From positions 1 to 58,936 of IMG/VR virus record IMGVR_UViG_3300017613_001793: a stretch of 58,936 bases of DNA; one strand, given 5' to 3'. Both the position numbers and the translations under genes were made by a program. Below the pieces are notes generated by a model. The model had not been told where the DNA came from and made no database searches. It saw only the letters and a list, made by a program, of their open reading frames with translations. Below are positions 43,060 to 53,348 of this stretch, piece after piece (position 1 is the first letter of the stretch; every line of letters starts with the position of its first letter). The stretch comes from a virus.

Positions 43060-44270
43060 TAAATTGTTGTAAGTACTGTCTGTTGTAATGAGAAGTCAGC
43101 CACGTTCGGATAAAATTCTGCATTAACACCACCTTGTAAGTCTATTACTATTGCGCCATCTAGATTCAACATTCTGAATCCTCTTAGTCTTGGTAATTTA
43201 TTTCTATATGTTGCCACATCATTGTTTGGATAGAAGAATTGGTCGGGTACGTTCTTAACACCCCTAACGTTCTTTACTATCTGAAGTAACTCATCCCATT
43301 CTACTTTTTGAGCTCCAGGCTGCCAATATCTGAAATCCATGTATTTCGCAATAGCTATTTGGATGTCTTTTCTGATAGTATCTATACTTATATCCTGCCT
43401 TGTCTCAGCTCTAAAAGAAACATCTATGTATTGCCATTCGATATTCTTTAATTCAATTCCTTGACTGTTTCTCCCGTAAGGCTTTAATTCTGTAAGTGAG
43501 AAATATTGACCGCCTTGGTCTAACAGTGCATCTAATTCATTTTGATTTAGGTCAATTCCATTCTGTGTGACAATAGCTAGTGTTAATTTACCATCATTAC
43601 TTATTCCTTGATAAAACACTCTAAGAACATTGCTATTTATTTTCATAAATATTTGCTCTAACATAGAAATTGTTCTATTTGCACTTATATTATTTCCTTC
43701 TTTTATTCTAGCTCTAAATATTGAATCAGTCTCAACATCTCTTCCGAACTGAGCGTAGTATTCATTAACTACGTAATCGTGTCCAGTTGGCTCAGGAGAT
43801 ACTTTTGTAATTGTATTTGGTTCTACGTTTGTTTTTTCACCAACATCCACACTTCTTACTTTGGCGTAAGAAAATCCTTCATCTCCAATAGTTACTGATT
43901 CTTCTAATGTAAATTGAATACCACTTTTACTTTCGAAAGTATGTACCCCTGCAATATATTCTGTATCTACAGCCCCAACTACTAATACTGAAGTAGATGA
44001 CTCGCTTGCTCCGAAACGAGAAGACACACCAAAATTATCTGCTACTTGGTCTAATTGGTCTCCTGTTGCTAGGTCTGGAAAGAGTTTACTCATTGCCAAA
44101 ACAATATCCTTCTCTGCTTTCCCTGAAACTTTCGCTACACCATAAGCATGTGCATTTAATACACTATTGTCAGATACCTTACTAACCTTATCGGTTTTAT
44201 TCAATAAGGTCTGCATGTAAATCTGCTTGCGGCTCTCTACTGTTGTTGGTCTTATATTTAACTCACCCAT
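43059..44270 (-). CDS. Baseplate J-like protein
   Basis: A 403-residue protein of the baseplate J/gp6-like family. Family features are the helical N-terminus with LFPDLATGDQLDQVADNFGV (about 69-88), the beta domain with SVLVVGAVDTEYIAGVHT and SKSGIQFTLEESVTI, the block GEKTNVEPNTITKVSP (about 153-168), and a C-terminal part with LRVFYQGISNDGKLTLAIV. It would form the wedge ring of a contractile-tail baseplate. With the LysM protein and spike encoded upstream, it defines the baseplate block. Confidence 0.8.
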   Translation of the reverse strand: MGELNIRPTTVESRKQIYMQTLLNKTDKVSKVSDNSVLNAHAYGVAKVSGKAEKDIVLAMSKLFPDLATGDQLDQVADNFGVSSRFGASESSTSVLVVGAVDTEYIAGVHTFESKSGIQFTLEESVTIGDEGFSYAKVRSVDVGEKTNVEPNTITKVSPEPTGHDYVVNEYYAQFGRDVETDSIFRARIKEGNNISANRTISMLEQIFMKINSNVLRVFYQGISNDGKLTLAIVTQNGIDLNQNELDALLDQGGQYFSLTELKPYGRNSQGIELKNIEWQYIDVSFRAETRQDISIDTIRKDIQIAIAKYMDFRYWQPGAQKVEWDELLQIVKNVRGVKNVPDQFFYPNNDVATYRNKLPRLRGFRMLNLDGAIVIDLQGGVNAEFYPNVADFSLQQTVLTTI

Positions 44271-44305
44271 TACTTTTAAATTTTAATAAAATTAAAGAAA
44301 AAAAA

Positions 44306-45238
44306 TTAAACTATTGAGGTATTCAGCTTCTGAATATCTCCTAGCCTACCTTCCACTTCATATTGAATATGAATAGCGTCAGCATCTCTGCTGAAATCCA
44401 GTACTCTCATTGAGCTTATTGTATCGTCTGTTTTAAACGTTTCCGTTAACTGCCTTAGTAGCGTTGGGAAATTTAAGTAATTAACATTACTTCCTACAAT
44501 TAGCTTTTCATTGTAACCTTGAGATGGGAACTCTGGATTGTCTTCTTTTTTCAATTGGATTAATATATCAACTGCCTGCATGAAAGTATCAAGAGGGTCT
44601 AAGATAACTATGTCGTTGTCAACGAATGTTAGCTTTTTTGCTATATCTTTTCCATATATATTGTTTCCACTTAACTTATCCACTACAGCTCTTACTGTTA
44701 ATGAGAAAGAGCTTCTGAATGAAACATTTAAAAAAGCACCCCCTTCCGGAGTGTAATCTTCTTCAGTTAAGTTATTCTTTTTTGCCACATCAGCCCAACC
44801 ATCATCCCAATTACTATATCCCAACTCTCTTCTGGCTAGCTGCTCTAGTGTCTGACCTTGCTTTAACACAACCTCTGCTTCTGGGTCTGTGGAGAAATTA
44901 ACGGTGCTTTCTACACTTCGAAACCATTTGGCTGATTGATTAGCAGTCTCCAATACATTTAGACTATCTTCAATCTGCTCTATAAATGACCACCATCTGT
45001 AGTTTGTGAACTTTCCGGTATTACGGTTTATTAATTCAAGTATCTCCTTGACATCTCGAGTTAACCTTTTTAAGTTAGCAAATGACTCTGTGTCTACATT
45101 ATTAGTCTCCCCTTTATAGTAAGATATCACTCTTGGGTGGTTTGTCTCTAGGAACTGACTAAAATTACTGAAGTATTCCCTGATATCATATCTGGTTATC
45201 TTCTCGAATTCATCTAATATGTTATTTGGTGCAGCCAT
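44306..45238 (-). CDS. Baseplate protein with LysM-like domain (gp53-like)
   Basis: A 310-residue protein. Residues about 120-165 form a LysM-type module (VVLKQGQTLEQLARRELGY, then WADVAKKNNLTEEDY). The N-terminal part (1-110) is helical, the C-terminal part beta-rich. Phages with contractile tails use LysM-containing baseplate proteins such as T4 gp53 to bind the wedge or the cell wall. Its place next to the J-like gene supports a baseplate function. Confidence 0.7.
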   Translation of the reverse strand: MAAPNNILDEFEKITRYDIREYFSNFSQFLETNHPRVISYYKGETNNVDTESFANLKRLTRDVKEILELINRNTGKFTNYRWWSFIEQIEDSLNVLETANQSAKWFRSVESTVNFSTDPEAEVVLKQGQTLEQLARRELGYSNWDDGWADVAKKNNLTEEDYTPEGGAFLNVSFRSSFSLTVRAVVDKLSGNNIYGKDIAKKLTFVDNDIVILDPLDTFMQAVDILIQLKKEDNPEFPSQGYNEKLIVGSNVNYLNFPTLLRQLTETFKTDDTISSMRVLDFSRDADAIHIQYEVEGRLGDIQKLNTSIV

Positions 45239-45239
45239 C

Positions 45240-45992
45240 TTATAATTTCAATAGGTCTTTTGTTTTACCTAAGGCTACATTTGCTGCGCCTTGTACTACT
45301 TTTGCTGCCGCCAGGCTTGAAGATAATGATTTTGCACTCCTCCCTCCAACTATCGAATCCATAGAACCTAATCCCTTTATTGTCATAGTATAATTCCATA
45401 TACCATTACTACTCATATCCTGCTTAAATGTTAGGTTGGTGCATTTCATGAGATAGTTATTACCTAGAGCTAAATTATATAGGTAAAATGAGTAGGGTTT
45501 GTTATATTGGTCTAAAGACGTTGACTTGTCAACCATAGTCTGTAGTAACTTAATACACCCATAGCCTGACTTTATTTTTGAATTGAACACACTCTTCTTA
45601 AAGGCATCTGCTGCCTTATTGGTGCTAAAGGCACCTGATTTAGATGAATATGATAGCGCACCGAAGTCGATTAACTCTCCTCCGATTAAGAATTTAAGCT
45701 TCCTACCAAAGCTACCACTCATCACTATATCTACTGGGTCGAAAGTATTTGAATCTATCGTGACCACACCGCCCATTGTTTTTACAATAGAGGTGTTAGC
45801 CTTAGATACTTCTTCGAAGTTTGTCGGATTAATAGGGAATATGAAATATTCCTCTGTTTCTCCTTTTGAATTAACTAGCTCTAATGCGAAGACATATAGT
45901 TCGAAGTCATTTGGGTATAACCCATTCAGGCCTACTTTTCCAAGTACGCCTAATTTAGTTACAAACTGTTTCTTTACAAATTCTAGAGACAT
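45240..45992 (-). CDS. Baseplate/tail protein (tube-initiator-like)
   Basis: A 250-residue beta-rich protein. It has a typical tail-protein beginning in YVFALELVNSKGETEEYFIFPINPTNFEE (about 33-61), with the P-x-N motif of contractile-tail proteins, and a second beta part (SYGCIKLL, YNKPYSF, LALGNNYLMKC). It may bridge the tube and baseplate. The C-terminal part is helical (KSLSSSLAAAKVVQGAAN). Its neighbours are baseplate genes. The exact function is not decided by the sequence. Confidence 0.55.
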   Translation of the reverse strand: MSLEFVKKQFVTKLGVLGKVGLNGLYPNDFELYVFALELVNSKGETEEYFIFPINPTNFEEVSKANTSIVKTMGGVVTIDSNTFDPVDIVMSGSFGRKLKFLIGGELIDFGALSYSSKSGAFSTNKAADAFKKSVFNSKIKSGYGCIKLLQTMVDKSTSLDQYNKPYSFYLYNLALGNNYLMKCTNLTFKQDMSSNGIWNYTMTIKGLGSMDSIVGGRSAKSLSSSLAAAKVVQGAANVALGKTKDLLKL

Positions 45993-46061
45993 CCTTATTA
46001 TCCTTAATTATATGTGATTGACGGAGTTTGCCCTAAGGCTGTTTTCTTGAAGAAACAGTTA

Positions 46062-46469
46062 TTACTCCTCTCCTTCTTCTTCTGTCTCCTCTTCTTCTTC
46101 TTCGCTCTTCTCTACCTCTTCTTCCTCTTCTTCCTCTTCGGCTTTTTCCATTTCTTCATCAGAAGCTTCACCTTTCTCAACTAATTCGTAAGAATAAGAA
46201 CCTAACTCACCTGTTCTTTCAAGTGTCATGTTTGATTCAGACTTTTCTAAACGACTAGCTATCTGTGCATCTAGTTGTTCGAATGCTGTAGTCAATACAC
46301 CTTCAGTAACTTCTTCAGATTTAGCAAACCCTTCATTACATTGAGATGCAATACGGTTAGCTTGCTCTGCTAATACTTCCTCTGGAGTTTGTGCTCCTTT
46401 GTAAGATTTTTCTAAAAGTGTACCTCTATAAGAATCAAGAGATACGATGTTGTTTTTACTTTCGCTCAT
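46062..46469 (-). CDS. Acidic low-complexity protein, unknown function
   Basis: A 135-residue protein. Residues 1-80 are helical and moderately charged, residues about 100-135 are almost only Glu/Lys/Ser/Asp. The acidic tail is likely to be disordered. It lies between spike and baseplate genes and could be a scaffold or chaperone for baseplate assembly. No family recognised. Confidence 0.45.
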   Translation of the reverse strand: MSESKNNIVSLDSYRGTLLEKSYKGAQTPEEVLAEQANRIASQCNEGFAKSEEVTEGVLTTAFEQLDAQIASRLEKSESNMTLERTGELGSYSYELVEKGEASDEEMEKAEEEEEEEEVEKSEEEEEETEEEGEE

Positions 46470-46555
46470 TGGTTATAAGTTTATTTTTGATAAAGATAAC
46501 AAAAACCTTTCTTTTAAGGCCTTGTTTGTTTTTTTAAGATATAACATAAGTTTAT

Positions 46556-47005
46556 CTAAGCATCATCCCCATCATCATCAGGGAGATTCTCCTCATCAGG
46601 TAAGTACTCGGGAATTATCTTATCTATTTCTCGATGTAGTTGTTTTTTACACCCTGCTGCTATACCTATACTTATGTTCATATCTAATAGCGCAGCTAGT
46701 GCTGTTGCTATGTCGATTGGTAGCTGAACGAGTCCTGCTACAATTGCCGCTGCCGCATTGACCGCTGCTGTGGTTGCGTCCTGGATTGCTTTTTTAGTTT
46801 CCTTAATCTTTGTCTTTAAATCCAATGTCTCGTTTACCACTCTACACTCTTCCATCTTAGCATCTAAGTCTGGATAGGCATCTCTCACTTCTTGAGTAAC
46901 ACCTTCATTCTTTTTTCCATCACCGAACCAGATTCTGGTCATTTTTCGGCTTCCCATCTTAGGGTTCATTGTAACCCCAAATAGTTTTTTAGTTTCTATA
47001 CTCAT
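46556..47005 (-). CDS. Hypothetical protein with central Ala-rich helix
   Basis: A 149-residue protein. The middle (about 75-110) is Ala/Ile/Val-rich (AAVNAAAAIVAGLVQLPIDIATALAALL), which could be a membrane-inserting or amphipathic helix. Both ends are charged. It overlaps the spike gene upstream by 4 bases. Its position after a spike-like gene would fit a baseplate-hub or membrane-piercing accessory, but this is inference only. Confidence 0.45.
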   Translation of the reverse strand: MSIETKKLFGVTMNPKMGSRKMTRIWFGDGKKNEGVTQEVRDAYPDLDAKMEECRVVNETLDLKTKIKETKKAIQDATTAAVNAAAAIVAGLVQLPIDIATALAALLDMNISIGIAAGCKKQLHREIDKIIPEYLPDEENLPDDDGDDA

Positions 47006-47928
47006 AGTCCTACAAATGTTGTTTCACTTATTCCTATATCTTCAAATTGCTGTAATTTGGTTGCACCATCACTTTTAGCATATAACACCCTTCTGTCTCC
47101 GTTCAAGAAGAGTTCTTTCTCTCCTACATCTACTGTACAACCTTCTTCAGATAATTCAATCTCGGCCACTCCCGCTTTTAATATAAGGTTGCCGTCATCT
47201 GTTGCATCTATTGTTATCCCCCCAGCATCGTCTATTGTTACCTTCTTGCCGCTAGCTGTGTTGATTACTACCTCACCTTTTTTTAATTCTACTTTATTCT
47301 TAAATTCGTCTACATATTCGAAGCCATCTCCTTTTGTGTAATTTATAGAAGCGAGCGTATCTTCGTCTCCTATTGTTAGGTTAAAAGAGTTTTCCGCTGA
47401 TATGTTTATATCATTTGTAGTAACTACATTGATATCCCCTTGAGAATTGACATTTACCTCAGCTGTCTGCGATTTGTTTGATGCTATTATATTAATCCTA
47501 CCCCTTCCCTGATTGTGGTTCACAATGAGGTTTAAATCGCTATTCTTTCCATTCCCTGAAACTTCCACGAAACCGAACTTACTATCTCTCCTAAAACTAA
47601 ACTCATTTTCATTTAGATTTACAAACTCGTTGTTCTTATTTATGGTTCCAACTATTACAGGTTGATTCTTCTTTGGAATATTAACCCAAAAAACGATACT
47701 CCCTAGCCCTTTCGAGGATTTTGGGAATACTATCCTATCAATAGCTTCTTTTGTTATTAGGACATCATCTAGAGTACCTCCGTCATCCAATGCAACGGAT
47801 ATTGCGCCTTTTCTGTAGACACTCCTGATATAAGCAGCTCTATCTGTATCTAGTGGTAAAGTGATATACCCTATCCCCGCAGCATTACGTTTACTTATTC
47901 CTTTTGTTGATACTGTTTTTTCCATCAT
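47002..47928 (-). CDS. Baseplate spike protein (gpV-like)
   Basis: A 308-residue protein. The N-terminal part (about 20-110) looks like a gpV/gp5-type OB-fold domain (YRKGAISVALDDGG, GLGSIVFWVNIPKKNQPVIVG). The C-terminal part (about 150-290) consists of short beta repeats such as GDINVVTTNDINISA and GGITIDATDDGNLIL. These fit the beta-helix spike of contractile tails. It would form the trimeric puncturing device under the hub protein encoded directly upstream. Confidence 0.7.
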   Translation of the reverse strand: MMEKTVSTKGISKRNAAGIGYITLPLDTDRAAYIRSVYRKGAISVALDDGGTLDDVLITKEAIDRIVFPKSSKGLGSIVFWVNIPKKNQPVIVGTINKNNEFVNLNENEFSFRRDSKFGFVEVSGNGKNSDLNLIVNHNQGRGRINIIASNKSQTAEVNVNSQGDINVVTTNDINISAENSFNLTIGDEDTLASINYTKGDGFEYVDEFKNKVELKKGEVVINTASGKKVTIDDAGGITIDATDDGNLILKAGVAEIELSEEGCTVDVGEKELFLNGDRRVLYAKSDGATKLQQFEDIGISETTFVGL

Positions 47929-47930
47929 AA

Positions 47931-50900
47931 TTAAAAGAATTTAGGTTGAGCACCTCCCCAAGGCCTTCTCGGTGGCGCTGGATTAGCTGCTTTTAATCCT
48001 GGTACTGAGCAGAATTGTTTTTTCTTTAAAAAGAAGCAGAATACTTCAGGGTTTACTTTCCAATCGGCTAACATCTTATTTGCATCTGAATACCCTTGCT
48101 CTGCCTGAAGGAATTTATCATCATCTATTTCTGTGTTCACTATATTGAAGTATGAATGATTAACACCATTTAATTCAACTCCCTCTATAAAGTCCTCTAC
48201 CATCCCTCTCGATAATTCAAGTGTTGTTGTTCTTGATACAGAATCTCCTGATATTGCAGATGAATTAGATACTGACTCTACGTAAAATATCTCTCTCGTT
48301 GATTTTAATCTTACAAATGTACCTCTTTTAAATAACCTATTCCCTATCACAGTTATAGACCCAGACCTTATGAATGGATTATATGCATTGGATTCAATCA
48401 TGAATTTAAGGTCCAATATTCCTTGCTTTATAAAATATCCTGTTGGAAGCTTTGCATTCTTGTCTACTACCGGAAAATATGGTACATAGTTAGTTGTAAG
48501 GTCTAATGGCTTACTTCCCCATATATCTGCATATTCCTTAAAGTATATTGCCTTTAGGTAAGCGAATGCCATACTGTCTGCCTGACCTGCTATTAAATTC
48601 TGCGGTGTCAGCCTGTACCATGAATAGATTTGATTAGTTAACCCATAACTAAGGCTGTCACTAATTACATCGCTGTCATCTATTTCCATTACAAGTGACC
48701 TTTCCTCTATTACTGCAGCCTCTTCTTCTCCTACAGGTGTTTCCGTTTGGGTTGTTTCTCCCTCACCTGAAGGACTACCTACTGCCTCATATGCAGTTGT
48801 TTGCTCTACCAATACATCTTGGTCTGCTAACATACTGGTCATTCCTTTTTTATCAAAGGGTGGTTTTCTTATTGAAATATAATATTGGTCTCCATATGTA
48901 TCGAACATCATCTCTACAAATGGTTCTTGTGCTATCTTTCGAAGCGCATTCATTAAACTTCCCTGCTCGTTACCTATACTACTATCTACTACTCTCCTGT
49001 TTCTCACATTATCATCTACGAGTAACTTAATGATTTGCCATATACCTTTAGTTAACTTCAATTCATCTTTAACAACTGACTCATTTGCTGTTTCAATCTG
49101 CTTTAAGTGAGAATACATTCTCTGCATAGCTTGTTGACCAAATTCATTAAGGTCTTGAAACTTCTTTGGTAATTCAATAGCTCTTATTGATTTTCCTCTT
49201 TTTCTCAGTGCAGCTATTTCATCTTGGAAGTCAGCAAGTTCAGCTGTTAGCTCATCATGTCTTATCTTTTGCTTTATCTGAAGGTCAGAGGCTAAATTCC
49301 CTCCTGTTGCCAATGCAGCATCTGTTTCGAATACCTGACTCTTTTGGAAAGTACCTGACTCTAAGTTCTTATTCAGCTCATCATTCAAGAAGTCTTGTAA
49401 TGCCTTCCCTGCGTACTTATCCACTTCTGGTTCCTCTACTTTCTCCTTACTGTCAATTTGGAGTTCTTTAATTATCAGATTGTCATTAACCTTCCCCTTT
49501 ATCACTTTCTGCTTCGCTTTGATTCTAGCAATCTTTTTTTCGAGGCCTGTTAGGAAGTCTTTTCTCTCTTGGTCATTTATAACATTACCATTACCATCTC
49601 TCCACGCTCTTTTTCCCTTATACAATCTATTCCCGAAGAATGCAGGGAGTGTATCTGCCTTTATCTTAGCTGAACCAAATGTTGTTGCACCCCATCCTAC
49701 TAATTTGTTTTCTTTTTCAGTAATGTTCCCTTTCTTCTTGTTTTCCTTTACAAATTTAAGTAACTGATTGTATAAAGAATTTGTCTTAGGTGGGTTAGTT
49801 ATTTTCTCCACACCTATACTTTGTTCAAGAAGTTCTTTGATTTCAGTTATATTGATATCTCTATCCTCAATTTGCTTTTGTTTCTCTACTAGCGATTTTC
49901 TTGAAGTATAAAATTTTCTACTTCTTCTATCCTTGTATTCTAAGTCCTCTATGTCTTGACTGTTCGCATAACTCTCAAATAAGTCATCAGAGGTTATTTT
50001 TATAGTCGACAACGCATTCATCACGAACTTAAATGTATTATCTATTGTCTTGAACCCTAATTGGAATCTACTCTTTAATTGTCCGTCATATCGCTCCAAT
50101 CTATCACCATCATTCTCATTTGCGAAAATACCATCATCTATGTAATCAAAAGGGTAGAAATAAACTCCATCTTCTATAAAAAGCTTAGATAAATCCCTTC
50201 CACTAACGTTTATTGAAACATCTATATTTTCACCCGATGATGATAAAGTGTTGCTATCTACCAACCCAATCATATCATAAGTCTTTCCAGCTAGCTCAGA
50301 TTTTGGTACTTGAAATGTTCTTTCTGGATTCTCTCTATCTGTTTCTAGGTCTAATTTCTCATACCTTATAAAGATAACATCATTCTCCTGTATTGTGTGG
50401 TGAAAGAAATAATCATTTCTTTGCAACTCTTCACTTAATTGCTTATAAAAACCACCACTGCTTATAAAACCAGAATCAGTGAATTTTATATTAGGGTCTA
50501 ATTCCCATCCGCTACCATTACATTCAGTTGTAACGCCAGCTATATCCATACTCCAATTTCCTCCGTTAGCACCCACTGATGTTTTTATGTTCTTTACGAA
50601 AGGTGTGATGTCTAATAAAACATCTGTGTATTCACATTCATCATTCTTAGATAAAGCCCTACTCCACACCCAAACAGATAATGAATTAAAGACTTCTCTT
50701 ACCGAATGAGCTTTTGTTGCTGACTTAAACTTATATGTTCTCTCGTATCTAGGGTCTTTTAATAAGTAATAAAGTTGAGACGCCATGAATTGACTAAAGG
50801 TTCTAAAATCAACTACTTGATTTGTATCTAGTTTCTTTAGCTCCCTATCTACTTTTGTCAGAGGCAGTATTAGCTCTGTACCTATTTTCAAAGGTAATTG

Positions 50901-51149
50901 GCCTATTGCTAGTACGTTCTTCTCTGTTAGTTCTGCGATTGTTTCTGAGTAATCAGATTTCTCTCTTGACGAATAAAGTTGAAGTACCTTATCTATGTTT
51001 TTATTACCCAATTCATCTTCGAAATTAATTAATTCGAATATGTCTATCCCATGCCCGATTGAAGCTCCATCTGTAACGAAATCTATTAAGGTTTCGACTG
51101 AAGAGTCCCTATGTGGGTGCTTGTGATATGATTCTTTACTATTTGGCAT
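47931..51149 (-). CDS. Large baseplate hub protein (gpD/gp27-like)
   Basis: A 1072-residue protein. The first about 350 residues resemble a tail hub: YTDVLLDITPFVKNIKTSVG and VDSNTLSSSGENIDVSINVSG. A long charged helical section (about 410-700) follows, and the C-terminal part (about 880-1010) ends with beta-strand blocks FIRSGSITVIGNRLFKRG and RTTTLELSRGMVEDFIEG. The hub joins tube and spike in contractile tails. The gene order tape measure, hub, spike is as expected. The long internal helical insert is unusual and may interact with the tape measure. Confidence 0.7.
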   Translation of the reverse strand: MPNSKESYHKHPHRDSSVETLIDFVTDGASIGHGIDIFELINFEDELGNKNIDKVLQLYSSREKSDYSETIAELTEKNVLAIGQLPLKIGTELILPLTKVDRELKKLDTNQVVDFRTFSQFMASQLYYLLKDPRYERTYKFKSATKAHSVREVFNSLSVWVWSRALSKNDECEYTDVLLDITPFVKNIKTSVGANGGNWSMDIAGVTTECNGSGWELDPNIKFTDSGFISSGGFYKQLSEELQRNDYFFHHTIQENDVIFIRYEKLDLETDRENPERTFQVPKSELAGKTYDMIGLVDSNTLSSSGENIDVSINVSGRDLSKLFIEDGVYFYPFDYIDDGIFANENDGDRLERYDGQLKSRFQLGFKTIDNTFKFVMNALSTIKITSDDLFESYANSQDIEDLEYKDRRSRKFYTSRKSLVEKQKQIEDRDINITEIKELLEQSIGVEKITNPPKTNSLYNQLLKFVKENKKKGNITEKENKLVGWGATTFGSAKIKADTLPAFFGNRLYKGKRAWRDGNGNVINDQERKDFLTGLEKKIARIKAKQKVIKGKVNDNLIIKELQIDSKEKVEEPEVDKYAGKALQDFLNDELNKNLESGTFQKSQVFETDAALATGGNLASDLQIKQKIRHDELTAELADFQDEIAALRKRGKSIRAIELPKKFQDLNEFGQQAMQRMYSHLKQIETANESVVKDELKLTKGIWQIIKLLVDDNVRNRRVVDSSIGNEQGSLMNALRKIAQEPFVEMMFDTYGDQYYISIRKPPFDKKGMTSMLADQDVLVEQTTAYEAVGSPSGEGETTQTETPVGEEEAAVIEERSLVMEIDDSDVISDSLSYGLTNQIYSWYRLTPQNLIAGQADSMAFAYLKAIYFKEYADIWGSKPLDLTTNYVPYFPVVDKNAKLPTGYFIKQGILDLKFMIESNAYNPFIRSGSITVIGNRLFKRGTFVRLKSTREIFYVESVSNSSAISGDSVSRTTTLELSRGMVEDFIEGVELNGVNHSYFNIVNTEIDDDKFLQAEQGYSDANKMLADWKVNPEVFCFFLKKKQFCSVPGLKAANPAPPRRPWGGAQPKFF

Positions 51150-51160
51150 ATTATCTATTA

Positions 51161-53038
51161 TTAACTATCTACTGTATCGTTACCAAAGAAACTTGGCATT
51201 TCGATACCTAAAGCCTTACTCATTGAGAAATTGGCTTCTTTACCTTGCATTGTGTTTATAATTCCATTTCCTATCTCCTCTCCGATAGAACCACCATATT
51301 CCTTCATCACACCACCAACTTCTACTGCGAACTGCCTACCTACTTCTAGCATACCAGCTCCAGCCCCAGAAACGAATGCATCTGATACTGCTGCTTTTTG
51401 CTTATCTCTTTTGGATGTATTTCTACTACCCATTTTTTGTAAATCTAATTTATCTGTAAGTTCGTCATTTGAACCTGCGAAGTCATCAAAGGTTGTTGGG
51501 TCTGCTTGGAATTGTTCTACTAATTTCCTAGTAGCACCTGCACCCAATCCTAATCTAGCTTTAGTTGCCATCAGCATTCCTTCTCCCCCTCCAGTTTCCT
51601 TTTCTAATTGTTTTAATGTTTCAGATAAGAATCCTTCTTGAGAAATACCCTTTTCTTGCATCTCCATCATCTCAAACATACTTCCACCTGGATTCATCTT
51701 AGACAACACTTGCATGTTTCTAGCTTGTTGGAAGTCATTTCCTGGGCCAGCTAATGCACCTGAAATCTGCTGTATTCTCCCACCTGCTCTAGCGTCACCA
51801 AAACTTCCACCTACTTCTTTAAAGGCAGATATGATTCCTGTGGCTACGTTAGGGTCTGTTGTTTCCATTACCTCTGACTGTTTTGATACAAGAGAGTTTT
51901 GTAATTGGAGTATTTCTTGGAACTGTGTTGTGTCTCCTTCTGAAATAAACCCCTTTTCCTTCATTGTATTGTATACAGTCGATACATTTGTACCTAAATC
52001 ACCCCCATCTTGCATTCTTTGGTTTTTCAACATCTCTGTTAAAGTACCTCTATCTAATGAAAAGGCTCTTTCTGCCCCCATAAAGTCTTTTGTGTTCTTC
52101 TTATACCCCTCTCCAGAACCTAAGGCTGTAACTACTTGCTCGGCTATAGGCATTGTTTCTGCGATTGAGTATCCCATGTTTTGAGCAGAGAACATTCTGG
52201 TTTTACCACCCATTCGACCTCTCAATCCATGCATTCCTGTTTGAGCTGCATAACTTTCATTCTGAGACCTACCAACAGCACCACCTAATGCATCACCTAT
52301 AATAGGTATTCCTTTTAATGCATCCGCAAAGAATTGTTCCCCTGATTCTGCACCTGCCATAGCACCACCTACTTGACTTATCTTCCCAACTAACCCTTTT
52401 ACCATTTCAGCACCAAGTATAGCGCCGAACATTGATTGTTGCTGTTGTGTTTCAGGACTCTTCTGCCCAAGCATCTCAGACTGTTGAGATAACTTTAATA
52501 TTTCCTCTGGAGAGTATTTTGAAGAAAGAGAATCTGCATCATCTTCAGCAGCTGCTTTTCTAAACTCTGACACCTGCTTTATAACACCCTCTTTATCGGC
52601 TGCCATTTCTTTCATCGCAGTTAAAGAAATCTCCTCCTTAACACTCTTTAATCCCTCGACAACCTTATCTAAGTCTTTTATCCTTACATCACTAGCGCCA
52701 AGCTCTTTATTCAATCCCTTGTTTAACCCCTTTATCTGGGCAGCCCCTGCAGTTTTGGATATACTTCCGCTTGACGTAGCCTTCTCTATTCTACGCTTCT
52801 CTATTTCAAAGGTCTTGATGAGTGTTTCTTGCTCTTGCCTCAGAGCAGCCATATTGGCTTGGGTAGCTTTTGTTTGAAGCTTTATGTATTCGGTCTGTTG
52901 TTTTGTAGACAAAGATAGTTTGGTTGCCTCGTTTAAGACATTCTTGTAATAATCCTTGTTTATCTTGTCAGCCTCCATCATGGCCCCTTTAAGACCAGAT
53001 ACATCACCTCCAAATTTTACCGTTTTATTATCACCCAT
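51161..53038 (-). CDS. Tail tape measure protein
   Basis: A 625-residue protein. The first about 190 residues are helical coiled coil (YIKLQTKATQANMAALRQEQ), then a hydrophobic Gly/Ala-rich section (residues about 205-265, MFGAILGAEMVKGLVGKISQ, FFADALKGIPIIGDALGGAV). It follows the two tail-assembly-chaperone-like genes and precedes the hub, the usual position of the tape measure. At about 1.5 angstrom per residue it predicts a tail of roughly 90 nm. No peptidase or transglycosylase motif is visible. Confidence 0.75.
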   Translation of the reverse strand: MGDNKTVKFGGDVSGLKGAMMEADKINKDYYKNVLNEATKLSLSTKQQTEYIKLQTKATQANMAALRQEQETLIKTFEIEKRRIEKATSSGSISKTAGAAQIKGLNKGLNKELGASDVRIKDLDKVVEGLKSVKEEISLTAMKEMAADKEGVIKQVSEFRKAAAEDDADSLSSKYSPEEILKLSQQSEMLGQKSPETQQQQSMFGAILGAEMVKGLVGKISQVGGAMAGAESGEQFFADALKGIPIIGDALGGAVGRSQNESYAAQTGMHGLRGRMGGKTRMFSAQNMGYSIAETMPIAEQVVTALGSGEGYKKNTKDFMGAERAFSLDRGTLTEMLKNQRMQDGGDLGTNVSTVYNTMKEKGFISEGDTTQFQEILQLQNSLVSKQSEVMETTDPNVATGIISAFKEVGGSFGDARAGGRIQQISGALAGPGNDFQQARNMQVLSKMNPGGSMFEMMEMQEKGISQEGFLSETLKQLEKETGGGEGMLMATKARLGLGAGATRKLVEQFQADPTTFDDFAGSNDELTDKLDLQKMGSRNTSKRDKQKAAVSDAFVSGAGAGMLEVGRQFAVEVGGVMKEYGGSIGEEIGNGIINTMQGKEANFSMSKALGIEMPSFFGNDTVDS

Positions 53039-53348
53039 CAGTTTCGTTATTTAATTTCCCGACATCCAAATTATCGAATATGTCCTCTAATTCGCTCTCT
53101 ATAGCCTGGACACACTCTTCTCTTAAAATACCGTTCTTCTTATAAGCCTCAGCTAATTGCTTCTCTTCAGCAACCTCATCTAGGAGTTCTTTAAACATCC
53201 TATCCTCTAAAGAATCTAGGTAAACATCGATTTGGTTAACCTTACGATGTTCTTCCGAACCAAAAGCTATATTGTGCTTCTGCCTATATACCCTGTCATA
53301 CGGAAAAGTGTTGTTCCATAAGACAATCGTTTGCCTTAGGTTTAACAT
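53031..53348 (-). CDS. Tail assembly chaperone-like protein (second frame)
   Basis: A 105-residue charged helical protein between the tail assembly chaperone-like gene and the tape measure, where many phages carry a frameshifted extension of the first chaperone. The start ATG overlaps the stop of the previous gene (TAATG), and an in-frame TGA lies only 9 bases upstream of it. Reinitiation is therefore more likely than a frameshift. Its own end overlaps the tape measure start by 8 bases. Confidence 0.6.
   Translation of the reverse strand: MLNLRQTIVLWNNTFPYDRVYRQKHNIAFGSEEHRKVNQIDVYLDSLEDRMFKELLDEVAEEKQLAEAYKKNGILREECVQAIESELEDIFDNLDVGKLNNETDG

Noticed and set aside
46039-46058. Terminator after the acidic protein gene
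   Set aside because: A short hairpin (CTGTTT/AAACAG) is visible but it is weak and has no T run on the minus strand.
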